From positions 18,420,876-18,484,875 of the forward strand of contig NC_092567.1 of the NCBI RefSeq assembly GCF_037975245.1: 64,000 nt of DNA, read 5' to 3'. Positions 1 to 12,300 of this stretch are shown one piece after another. Every line of letters starts with the position of its first letter. Positions within the stretch are counted from its first letter, which is position 1. The notes beneath the pieces were generated by a model. That model was not told the origin of the DNA. It did no database searches and saw only the letters and a program-made list of their open reading frames with translations. The translations under genes and the position numbers were made by a program. The stretch comes from Apostichopus japonicus (Eukaryota; Echinodermata; Holothuroidea; Aspidochirotida; Stichopodidae).

Positions 1-688
1 GTCTAGACTATCTGTTCAGAGCCACGGTCACTGTTTGGGCAGCAAAGGATTTTCAATAGGTTGCGAAAGTGTTCAGAAATAGTGGAAAAACTTGTTAAAA
101 CATACCTGAAGTTGGTGATATTAGTCACATTGGCCCAGGCTGTATACCAGTCTAATGGATGGAGTGTAGCAAGGAAGCAGAGGCATATTCTAGCAGCATT
201 GTAAATTACTTTTCTTGGGTGGGGGGGGGGGGGGTTGGTTGAAGGGTCATGGCCGAAATTTAGGCTGGGTGTTGGCCTAAAAATGTTGGGAACCACTGAT
301 TTAGATCAGTGGAGAACATAGTGCTAACAAGTGGTAAAATTTACGTAATACTATAAATGAGGTAGTGTGTACCAAAGGTGAAACTTCATACTGTGGCTGA
401 GGTGATATTCAAACCAGGCGAACTTGATGATACAAATCAGGCGCTTATTCAGTGTTCGATCCAATTTTTGTTTGTATATAAGGGGGATAGAATGCAAAGT
501 AGTTCTATCATTTTGACACTTCTTTGTCATTTGTGTAGTAGGGTTCTTCTATTTAGTACAATCTCTCCATTAATTGGGGGGGGGGGAAGGACAGATTAAG
601 GGACCACATTTCCCCCTTCTCCCCAAATGGTTATGGCCCTGGATAATAAAATTGATAATTTCATCATCATCATCTGTGTTTTATCTAG
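1..688. other. Non-coding stretch upstream of the first recognisable exon
   Basis: I see no convincing exon here. It contains a G homopolymer near 221-233, a second G run near 578-586 and a TCATCA-type microsatellite just before the splice acceptor at 688. It is probably intron of the plus-strand gene whose last two exons follow, because the reading frame of the first of these is open at its acceptor. Confidence 0.5.
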
Positions 689-1692
689 GGCATGGCCATC
701 AATGCTCATACCAGAGACGAGATTCACAGTCCCTGTGTTATCCCGAGGACGGTGCATCGACTTCTCTTCCCCGGAGATCATCCCCTGGAGCCTCGTCTGT
801 TGGTCGTGTCATCACTTGAAGCCAAAGCAAACACTCTCGACGATAACCTCTCCAGCGCGTCTCTGTCAGTATTGAGCAGGATGTCATTGACTGCTCGCAA
901 GAGGTATGTTTTGTGGTACGTCCATGACCGGAAGTACGTGTGCATGGAAGAGTTATCTTGGACTATTTGCAGAATTAAACCCATTCATCATTTTTCTTAA
1001 CCCTTGTTAGCATGGTTTAACTCATTTCAGACGTTATAATATATTGTTATCCTCTCATGATGAGTTAACGCCAACATGAAAATATATTTAATATCTTTTA
1101 CAATTGTTGTATCTTTCTTTATGGTAGAGAAGGCTTTCAACACATGCTAAAATGGTTTAGTCCTAGCCATGTAGATATTATTTGACTGATTTTTAAATAG
1201 CATGTTCTGAGCCATGTACGAAAGTCTATTTTTGTGACATAGTTTTCATGCCTTTGTTTGACCAATGTATTCTTAACTGGGGTATTATATCTTTACAGTG
1301 GGTTTTACTATTCTCAAATGGGGTAAATAATCTTTCGTAAGTGATACCGTTGAGTTGGGTAAAATATCTTTTAGGTGGGTGCTACCATTCTCACAATATC
1401 TTTAGTGTGTTTTATCCCCATCATTTGGTATGGTTTAACCCACTTTTCTTATTTGTCTAATTTAAGCCATTTCTCTAGCATGAGTATAGAGATCAAAAAG
1501 CCATCTCACAACTTGCTGGATAATCTGAAGGGCGTGAAGAACCGTATTGCTCCCATGGACGACCTTGGTCATCGACAGATCCGTAGCCCCGCTCCCATGC
1601 ACACCCTACCACCAAGGAACTTGGAACCGCTGGTCCGTCCAAATAAAGGGACTACAAATGAAAAGCGAAGTGATAGTGAAGAAGAAACTTGA
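689..1692 (+). CDS. 3' end of an unrecognised gene (last two coding exons)
   Basis: Two plus-strand exons join in frame: 689-903 (acceptor TTTTATCTAG before 689; donor GTATGT after 903, leaving two bases of a codon) and 1479-1692 (acceptor TTTCTCTAG, stop TGA at 1690-1692). Together they give about 142 residues and the reading frame is open at the 5' end, so upstream exons probably lie outside the window; an ATG at 692 could in principle be a start. The peptide is serine- and leucine-rich in the first exon, basic and proline-rich in the second, and ends in an acidic tail (SDSEEET). I see no signal peptide, membrane segment or catalytic motif and do not recognise the family. The gene is convergent with ASPM. 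The clean phase match of the two exons is the main evidence that it is real. Confidence 0.6.
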
Positions 1693-2251
1693 ATTTGAAT
1701 CTTGAATTTTGTGAAATGTTTGAAATTGTCAATGAAAAACTTTTGAAATTTGAAATCAAGAATGTAAATTAGAATTTATACAATATGAATTGGTGCAATT
1801 TAAAACAAATCTGGAATATTTAGTGCAATTATGAATTGAGAATTAAATGGTTAAACTTTATCTTTATTTTTGTAGTTTTATATTTTATTTTATTATTTAT
1901 CTGACAGTACTAATTATTAAGACAGAGAACTCTTCCACATTTATGTCCAATTTATCTCTAATTACATTTGGAAAAGACCAAAGAATTGTTATACTAAGTC
2001 ACATTTAGAAGAATTTTAATTTGCAAATATGAGTTATAAAAGGAATTTCAATATAGTCTTGTTTCAAAGTTCCATTTCGTACAAATGATGTCACATATTA
2101 TTAGAAACATGTTTACAGACAATCTTGTTCTGCTACGAAGATTTAAAAAAACCTTCTATTTTTGGACTCTAGAAACTGTAAAGAAACATTGAAACTTTAT
2201 TAATAATGTTATTGAAAAATAAGGTGGTCAGCACGTGCTGGAAGTGAAGAC

Positions 2252-2257
2252 AATAAA
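2252..2257 (+). terminator. Candidate poly(A) signal of the plus-strand gene
   Basis: An AATAAA hexamer lies about 560 bp after the stop codon at 1692, in AT-rich sequence and followed by a T-rich stretch. This is compatible with a 3' UTR end but unproven. Confidence 0.4.
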
Positions 2258-2453
2258 AAGGAAAAGATGACCTCTTTTTGATATTCGTTGTATTTTTGTC
2301 GTTAGTAATTACTTATAACCAACAAATAACAGATCTTACGCCCAAAATTAACAGTTTACTAAAGAAACTATTACTCGGCATAAACCACAAAAATGTTTGA
2401 TAGTTACTGTAAGCTTCATGTAGCTTCTGTAGCTTCATGTCCAAAGTAAAAGA

Positions 2454-2459
2454 TTTATT
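2454..2459 (-). terminator. Candidate poly(A) signal of ASPM
   Basis: TTTATT on the plus strand reads AATAAA on the minus strand, about 600 bp after the ASPM stop codon. If used, the 3' ends of the two convergent genes would be about 200 bp apart. Other AT-rich candidates exist nearby, so this choice is tentative. Confidence 0.35.
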
Positions 2460-3061
2460 CAAAATAGTCTTTTCAAAACTTCTCACCTAAATTAGTCGGT
2501 TTGACAAGACATGGTACAACTTTAATCTGGACTGCTATTAGAGAACACCGTAACATATATATACATGACTGTTACAACATTACCTCTCAAGTTGAAATAT
2601 GAATCAAACTATTTACAGAGTAACTTTCAAATAATTGTTGCAGAGAAATTTCAACCAGTTGTATGTTACTTAATTTACTGAAAACAGAGGGGGTAGTCCT
2701 TCTATCCTTACCTCTAGAAACCACCCAAGGAAAGAATTAAAAATGCGAACATGATTTGCACCCAGTTTCAGATCACTGAGCAACTACAAACTGGTTATCC
2801 AAGATGCACATACAAGGCATGCCTTTACAATGGAAAGAAATGAATTAATCACTGAAGTAGTACTGTTTTCAGCAGTGATCGACAGACTGATTAAGCAACA
2901 ATACCTAAGAAAGAATACATAAGAAATAGGGTTTATACCCATGTCATTATGAATTACCTGATAAAAACATGAAATGCATTAAAAATTCATTAAAAAAATG
3001 TTGCTTTCAAATGGTACAAAATTATTCAGAAAGTTTATAACATATCGCTGATTGTTAGGTC

Positions 3062-3337
3062 TCATTTTACATTGAGTGAATTCATAAGACATTTCAAGGC
3101 TTCCAACGGGTCCTCAATGTCCGGTCTCTTGTGTCGACCGAGGATCCAATCCGGTTGGAAGGTCTTTGGTGGGCGGGGCCTCTTAGAGGGTGTGGCTAAT
3201 GCTGATTGGTTCATGGATACTAGACCCTTGCTCTTAGATTTGGCAATCATCTGCCGGGTCTTCAGCTTCTGTTTCCTCTCTTGGAGGTGAAGTAGCGAAC
3301 GAAGTTTCTCGTCGACCTTCGGTGTGGTCACGATGAC
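3062..3337 (-). CDS. ASPM: ASPM coding exon 24: C-terminal tail and stop
   Basis: 91 codons plus TGA. It ends [20 protein letters not shown] then [12 protein letters not shown], clearly the LKPDWVLRRDNMEEI.NPLQAIQMVMDTLGI tail of ASPM. Acceptor ATACTTTAG, phase 0. Confidence 0.95.
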   Translation of the reverse strand, partial: VIVTTPKVDEKLRSLLHLQERKQKLKTRQMIAKSKSKGLVSMNQSALATPSKRPRPPKTFQPDWILGRHKRPDIEDPLEALKCLMNSLNVK

Positions 3338-6300
3338 CTAAAGTATAGAGGAAACGGTGAATGTAATACTAAAAGTGGTGTTTGCAATGTGACTTCCCAT
3401 GACAGGCGATTAAACTTGGACATAGATGTTGCTGCATTTTAAACTATATTCTATAGGAGACAGACTTGTAGTAGAAAGCAAGCCAGCATGAGTACAGGTG
3501 AATCACCCTTCGCATAAGAGCAAGTACTGTGCTCTAAGCTTGGAGTACAAATTGTTAACATTTGTCATGGAAAACAGTAAGCTTCCATTAAAGGCATTGA
3601 AGACTCGCCCCAAACCGCGTGCAGCCATCTGAAAAAGTTAACTTTCTGTTACTTACAAGTGACGTTTTGTTCGTGTCGCTACAAAATGCAGACAGTAATG
3701 AAACGTGATACCTTGTTATCTTTAGCTGGACCTGAATTGTCCATCGCTTTATCGTTTGTACACTGTGCTGTGGGTATTGACCGCAGCTGTATGTACTGAC
3801 TGTACACTAGTGTCTAATTACCGACGGTAGCAAGCTGTTTGTGTATTTTCTGGGATCGATGGTGGTGTCTAACACTTCTGTTACACCTCATTCGAAACTA
3901 GGTCAGATTACCGGCATTAGACGTTTCTTTTTGCGCGAGTCTTCAATGCCTTTAACTTAGGTAGAGTAGTAAACGGTTGAATATAACGTCAAAAGTGAGA
4001 GCGTATGCAGCTCCGTTGGTTTCTGGAGTACCTACCAGTTTTAGGTTGTTATCCTGAGCCAGTACTGTCAGTAACATGGTGGCTTTAGTCGCTATCAGTG
4101 TGTTAGTCTCTCTGTATATCATCATCAGGTCTAGGATACCAGTCACAGAGTCAGCACAATCCAGAACAGCCGGGGCGGTCACGTGATACTAAAGATATAA
4201 ATGAAAATAAACACTCATCATTTATAATATTCAATTATATATCAGTCTTCCGTATACCCTACCATAAATATTCATCAAATTTCCAATATGGCAGACTCCT
4301 GATGTTCACTTTCCATTATGTCAGACTACTTTCGATTTCCAATCTGGCAGACTACTTTCGATTTTCAACAAGGCTGATTATTTTTTTATTTCCAATATGG
4401 CAGACGCCAGTATTTGATTTCCAATTTCCAAGTCTGCAGCCATCTCTTAAATCTTTTACCTGAGATCTACGATAAATAACCAACATCAATCTCTTTCACT
4501 TTTACTCCAGAGAATATAAGGAAACATCTCTCCATAATGAACATAATTTCTTTGAGTTTCAAGCAGCCCTATGAACGTTCTAAATATAGAAGCAGACATT
4601 TGCCACTGGCTTTTAATACCTCTCCCTTAAGTTTGCAATTCGGCAAAACTTTTCTGTGAATTGACCACAACGTAGCTAATTGAACAAGGGAAGGTAAACA
4701 ATCATAATTATAAAGCAATGTCTACGGAACGTCATAAAATTTTCAACTAGCTGCTTAAAATTGATTCCTTTGCAGAGAGGAAGGGGTGGGGGCAGGTGGG
4801 GAGGTGAGTTGGGCATGTGATCAATGGAGGGTGGGAAATAAGGCATAAGGAACCTAAATGCACAGTCATGTTCACCATTCCACTTACCTTTGCTAGATTG
4901 GTCAGTGTAGCCACTACATGTTTGATCACCTCCATGCAGGGCAGACTTCTGTTACAGTTCCGTATCAGACAGAAGAGGACAGGAACCGCCTGGCCGGCTA
5001 CCAGCCTCTCGCAGCACCGCGATGACAACCGTGTGGCAACCTCTGGAAGGAGAGAAAAAAAAATATACCATGTATGTTACTTAGTGTATTTTACAGGAAA
5101 AATAGTTTCCTGCAGAAACCTCTTTCCTCTAATCCCCTCTTTGTCCCTCCACTGTTTATCTCCTACCTCTCCTCTTCCCCTGTTGGTTTCTTTCTTTCTT
5201 TTCTCCATCCCTTGTCTACTAATCCCCTTACATCTATCTCTTTGTGTTCACCATGCTCATTAACCTGTCTGTATTCTGTGCATGTTTTTGTCCCTTCTGT
5301 TACTGTTACTTGTCATTTAGCCTTTGAAGAAGATCCTGCTAGGATCGAAACGTCAGGCAAACTTATTTTTACACATTCTCCTACACAGGCTCTCTAGTGG
5401 ATAAGCAGTTTGCTATTAAACAGTTTTATTTTAGTTTTATAGGAAAAATAGTTGTCAGAGAAAATGGGTGAAAGGAGAACAAAAACCATCGGCAGAATGG
5501 ACCGGCGGGCTAGCCAAAGACGAGGGCAGACAGACTGAAAAAGGAACAGACAGACAAATGGACAAACACCTACAAATGGAACAAAGGGTGATAAACACAA
5601 TTTTTGTAATGCTAGCCATACTGAACGCTCCTCTGCATAAATTCATGATTAAACACACAGTGTACTATTTCAGTTGTCAATCCAAATTTGTCTTCACACA
5701 GGAAAGTATTGCCCACCATTAGAGCACTTGTGTTTACAATGATATGGTGGCTGGTCAATTAATTAAGGTGTGCTCAGGAGTGAATCTGAATGGCAGTACT
5801 TGGGGTAGTTTATGCTTTCAAGTAACAAATTATTAATGCTAGAGTGAATTTGAGGAGGACTGTTTTACTTTCGACAGGCTTGACTGTCATGTGGATACCC
5901 ATCACTCACAATAATAGATCTAAAAGAATTAACAAATTAACAAATATCTTAACTGAACTAGTGTCCTACTCTTTATTAGTAAGTTAGTCACTGTTTAAAT
6001 GCAAATACAGAAAATTTTTGTTTCCCAAAAATTTTTGTGTGATGTCTCTTACTGCTTCCCATAAAGTCTTCCCCCAATTTCAATTGTTCTTGGTTCAATT
6101 TTGATTTACCTAACAGATCATGTCTCAGCTTGAAAGCAACAGCATAAATGTGTTCTGTACTTTTACCTTTCTACCATCGCTGAAATACATGAACAACATA
6201 AGCATGATATTAGCTCATTTGTAATTGCTTATTAAATAATTAAATGGGGAGGAGGGTGGGGAACACAAGAACCCTAGTAGGAACAATGTAATTATATCGG

Positions 6301-9300
6301 ATCGAATATCAATACAGCAATGACACCATGATGCTTTACGCCACGGGGACAAGAATGGTGTACTAGTCTTCGTTTTACGAAACCCATATTACCGATCGTT
6401 AATAAACTCACCGAGACTGGAGACCGCTTCCACAATCTGGTGAAGATGTTTGTAGGTGAGGAGGAAGTGGAGGGCAGAGGTGGTTCTGTTGCAGAGTTTC
6501 TTATCCTCTGTGGCCGCCCTCGTCGCCTTCAGACAACGAACTCTGGCCTTGGTGACCTTCTTGTTCTTGTTGGCTTTGCGGACTTTCCTCCCTCGCCAAA
6601 TGGACTGAAAGAATTAAGAAGCATCTTGAATTAATGAATCATCACTCTGTTTGTATGGCACTAATCAAGCGTGAAACACTCGATGATCACATCCTACAGT
6701 CTCTACAGTCACAGTGTGACTGTCACACTGTGACTGTCCTACAGTCTCTACCAGTGTGACTTTTCACTGTAAAGGACACAGGATACAACGTATGAGAAGT
6801 GCAAAAAGAATGAAACGTCAAACAAATATCGGGGGTAAGAAAAAAGGTTATGAACTTAAATATCTGATGATTGGTTAATACCTTTCAACAACGTTTGGTT
6901 AGAAGGGGGTGCTTTTCTAATCTGCTTGCGACCAGTTTTCGTTGAGATAATACCACACACACTTATGCTAAATGGTCAGGCTTTCTCTATAATTTTCTAC
7001 GATGGTCAGAGAGAAATATTGATTGAACAAGACAGATTCCAAATCGTCTTATAACTAGATTAGACAACCTTGGACATAGGTTGGTAAGGTGATCATGTCT
7101 AGGGGCCCAAAGGGTGTGGACACCTGATTCATGCATGATCCAGGGATGAGCCTGGGGTAAAAAAAAAAATCACGGAACTTTGCAAAAATTCCAGTATAGG
7201 CTCCAGTTTTCGTGTGCTGCAGTGTGTTAGGATAATAGTTTTTGTCCGAGGTAGAAAAGAAATCACGGATATTCCGCGAATTTGTGGAAAAAGCTCATGC
7301 CTGATGATCATGGACAGTTTTGTTTGTCAGGTCAGTTTTAGCCCACAAGCAGCCAGTTGGTTCTCCCTGGGCTATTGTATTTGACAACCCAGGAACTGCC
7401 TTGTTGAAAATTTTGCTCACCTGTAGTGTGAGTGCTGCCCTCTGTCGGTCCCTGATCATCTTCTTAGCGAGCCACATTCGGGCGTAGCTCTGTAAGATGA
7501 CACTGGCCTCTGTCCTGCGTTGATACCTCTTCTTGTATAACCTCTGAGCCATCAAGGTAGCCCGACAAAGACGAAGATACCGCAACCTCTGAAGCCTGCT
7601 TTGAGTCCAGCGCTAAATGAGAAAACCAAACCAAATCCATTAAAAAGGTTGGAAAAAGTCACTCCGGTGGATTTCAAGGTAGTGTACGGCTATGCAAAAT
7701 TGGAAACTCCTACAAAACTGCAAATGTGTATAGCAGTTATTGTACACAGAACCATGCAAAAATTTTACACTCAAGTTTGAGACTAAAAAATGCATAAAGC
7801 TAGAAACAGTTATTCAAAATAATGAAACCTAAAATTACTCCCCAAAGTATGTCTAATCAGAAGCCTACTATCACACCAAAACATCCAAAGTATTCCTAGT
7901 TAAGCATATCCTATATATATTCTCCCAAAAATTAAAAAACCTCAGACTGAAAATATTTCCATATCCTCTCACCTGAATCTTTACAAGTGCATCCATCTTT
8001 TCCTTGGCCACGGCAATCTCCCATCGGAGTAATTCCGCTCGTTTCCTCGCGAGGTGACCTCTCCAGAAGCTCTGTACTATCACGGCAGCCGTGCTCATCT
8101 GTTCGTATTCTCGTTTGATCCTCCTGGCGAGCAAGACGCTACGATACCGCCTCTGGATGACCACCGCTGCGGATCTGGTCGTCCTGAAGTGACACAAAGT
8201 CTTCTGCCCTCTATACCAAGCCTGGATCACCGTAGCTGAAGTTTTCTTTCGTAGAAAGAGTTGCCTGCATCTATGAGCCCTGTAGGCAGATTGTATGGAC
8301 ACGGCGGCTTTTCTCATCGACACAAACTCTGACCTGCGAGTTACCGCTAGCTTTCTAGCAGTCCAGTGCATCTGAATGGTCGCGGCCGCCTCTTTCACCT
8401 TGACGTATCTCTGACGACACCGGTGACCTCTGAACCAGGCTTGAACCAAGACGACGGCAGACTGTTTTCTTAGGTAATCTTTCCTGCATTGTCGGGCTCT
8501 GTACAGGCTCTGGACCAGCACGACCTGTGATTTCATCTTGAGATAGGATTCTCTGCAATCGTCAGTCAACCTCTTGGCTCTCCAGTAGCGCTGTATGGTT
8601 ACAGTCGCTGATCTCAGGACTCTGTAACGTCGACGAGACCTGTAGCCCCTGACCCAGGATTCGATCATGGTTGCAGCTTTCCGTTGCTGCAAGAAATGTC
8701 GCCTGCACTGACGTGCTTTGTAATTGCTCTGTATGATGACAACCTGTTCTTTCAGCGCCAGGTATGCAGACCGTTCCTGGCGTCCCTCTATTCTGGCCCT
8801 CCAACGTTGTTGTAGACACGTTGCGGCATTACATCGATTTCGGTAATCTCGTCTGACCTTGTGACCTCTCCACGACTTCTGCAAGACGAGGGCAGATTTC
8901 TGCAATCTCAGGTAACGACCACGGAGCAGGTAGCATCTGACCTGAGCTTGAACGGTAATTATTGCACCCCTGGTCATGTGATACTTCTTGATTTCCGCTC
9001 GCATAGCCCGATTTGACCTCCAGGACCTCTGCAGGACAACGGTCGCTGACTTAAGTCTGTGGTAGAGTCCGCTCTCTCTTTGGCATCTGTACCAAGTCTG
9101 AATCTTCATCGAGGCTTCTCTCTTTGAGAGATATTCTCGTCTGCACGCGCACCCTCTGTAATATGACTGGATGGCGACCGCTGCCTTCTGCCTTCTGGCG
9201 AGATCTTCCCTCACCCAGCAGCCAACCAGGAGAGCCCTGAGATGTTTCTGTAGGATCCCGACAGCTCGCAGGATTCTCAGGTGACGGTCGCGACATCTGT

Positions 9301-12300
9301 GTCCTCTGAAGGCGGCTTGGATCGTAACTGCCGATCTCTTCAAGGTCTGGTACTTGCGCTGAGCTTCGTGCATCCTGTACGTGGCTTGAATCAGTCGAGC
9401 TGCCCTCTCTCTCTGGGCGACCCTCTTAGCCTTTAAGACCCTGAAGTAAGACTGCAAGACTATAGCAGACCTTCGCTGTTCCTGGTATTGATCTCGCTCC
9501 CTCCTCATGCTCTGTGCGGCCCTGTAATAAGTCTGAATGATCGTCACAGAATTACGTATCCTGAGATAGGCCTTTCTCTGTTGGTAACCATTCCATTGGG
9601 CGATGATCCTTGTGGCACACGCATGCCAAAGTTGAATCCTTCTACGCACAGCCGTGCCTCTAGCAACGGCCTGAAGGGTAACGATGGCTTTCCTCGTCGC
9701 TAAATAACGACTTCTTTCCACTCGGGAGAGATTCTTTGCTCTCCACCGCCTCTGCATTGCTATCAGTACAGCTCTGTCGTGCCGATACTTCTTCAGTTGG
9801 ATGGACATCCTTATCTGGGCCTGTATGGTTATGGCAGCCCTCCTCTTATCTTGATAAACTGATCGGTTTAGGAGCATTCTCCACCACGACTGGATACGTA
9901 CAGCAGACTGCTTCTCCTTTAGGAATTGCTCTCTTACGACCTGTCCCTCCAAGTAGGCTCTGATAAACCTCTGTAGTGTAACCGCAGCCAGTTTATGGGT
10001 TTTATAAGTTTCCATAGCTCTGTGCCTGCGATATAGAGTTTGAATGGCAACCACCGCTGCCTTCTTCTCATCATAACATCGTCTCTCACTCACCATTCTC
10101 CACCAGGACTGGATGGAGATTGCAGACGCTCTGTTCTTCTCATACTCAGCTCTAACCAATTTTCCTTCTAGATAAGCTCGGGTGAACCTCTGTAGTGTGA
10201 CAACAGCCTGCATATGGATCTTATAGGCCTCCATAGCTAAGTGTCTTCGATATGCAGCTTGCATTTTGATGGCAGCTGATATTTTCCTTTTATACATACG
10301 TCTCTCACTCACCATTCTCCACCAGGACTGGATGGAGATTGCGGACTTTCTTGTTCTCTCATATAAAGCTCTTACTGCTTTGCCCTCTAGATAAGCTCTG
10401 GAGAACCTCTGTAGTGTGACAACAGCTTGTCTATGGACCTTATAAACTTCCATAGCTCTGTATCTCCTAAAGGCAGTTTGTATAGTCAGGACAGCTGATA
10501 TTTTCTTTTCATAAAACTGCCTCTCACTCACCATTCTCCACCAGGACTGGATGGAGATTGCAGAATTCCTTGTTCTCTCATACTCGGCTTTAACAGCTTT
10601 GCCTTCAAGATAAGCTCTTGCGAACCTCTGTAGTGTGACAACAGCTTGTCTATGGACCTTATAAGCTTCCATAGCTCTATATCTCCTAAAGGCAGTTTGT
10701 ATGGTCAGAACAGCTGATCTTTTCCTTTCATAAAAGTGTCTCTCACTCACCATTCTCCACCAGGACTGGATGAAGATTACAGAATTCCTTGTTCTCTCAA
10801 ACTCAGCTCTAACAGCTTTGCCTTCAAGATAAGCTCTGGCAAACCTCTGTAGCGTGACAACAGCTTGTCTTTGTACTTTATAAGCCTCCATAGCTCTGTG
10901 TCTTCGATATGCAGTCTGAATGGCAATGGCAGCTGAGCTCTTCCTTATATACATACGTCTCTCTCTCACCATTCTCCACCAGAACTGGATGAAGATGGCA
11001 GACTTTCTTGTTCGCTCATACTCTGCTCTAACAGCTTTGCCTTCAAGATAAGCTCTTGCGAACCTCTGTAGTGTGACAACAGCATTTTTATGGCTCTTAT
11101 AAGCCTCCATAGCTCTGTGTCTTCGATATGCAGTCTGAATGGCAATGGCAGCTGTCCTCTTCCGTAGATATTTTAGTCTCTGGTTCTTCATTCTCCAGCA
11201 AGACTGAACCACGATTGCAGACTGCCGCATCTCCAAGAAACATCTCCTAGTTTCCGTACCTTGGTTCTTCGCGCGTAGATACCTCTGCAGGACAATGACC
11301 GCTGCCCTCTGTCTTTGGTAACACAACATTGCCCTTTGTCGGCGGTAAGCCGATTGAATCACAATGGCTGATTTCTTCGCTTTCAGGAATTCCTGTCTTG
11401 CTCGCCAGCTGCGGACCACAGATTGGATGACGATGACGGCGCCGCGTTGTATGTGGTATTGCAGGTGTTCCTCTCGACCAATCAACACGGCCCTCCATCG
11501 CTGCTGGATGACGGTGGCCGCTCTCCTCTGTTCCACGTAACTCTTCCGAGCAGCGTGACCCCTTAGACAAGCCTGGATTACCACAGCTGCATTCATCTGC
11601 TCCTTGAGTCTCCGTTGAGCCAGGTAACGCCTGACGAGACTCTGGCAGAGAACTACCTTCTTCAGATACGCGGCGTACCTGCGAGACCGAAGACCACGAT
11701 ACGCAGACTGGAGAACGGTGGCGGCATCCCTCATCTGGACAAACAGAAAGGGAAGAAATCGGTTAGAAGTTCTGCGATATGAGAAGTCATAAATCTTTGG
11801 TCTCTAGATATGCTAGAAAGTACGTCAATGGTCACTCATGTTCTAAAGTCAACAATTATTCCACTGCTAACCCCATGGGGTATTTCCCTTGGTTAAAACA
11901 TTTAAATGTCCAATGGAACAATCTTCAATATCTGAAAATATGATTCGAGATGTCAAACATTTCACAAAAATTCCTTAAATACTTAATTAAAACTTAATAT
12001 TTTTCAGCTAATTTTAGCACACTGATATATTTGGAGATAACATTGGTGACCTTTGACCCTTTAAAATATATCGGTTGCACAATGCTCACTGCAAGTCTTT
12101 GGCTATCTTTGTCTGCATAGAACGAGAAACGAAGTACGGACCAAACTGGAGTTGGTTCATGCATGCGATTCCCCTCCCCCTGTGCCCCCTCCCCCCGCCC
12201 CTCCCCCGGTTGGATGAGGTCAGTACTTTCTGTCTCTCAGGAACAAGAATAGCCATGCACACAGATGAGATTGTTTGATATCTTCCATCAACACCAACAG

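Noticed and set aside
6680-6750. Palindromic CACAGTGTGACTG cluster in ASPM intron 20 as a regulatory site
   Set aside because: A short local inverted duplication with no matching factor motif or second copy.
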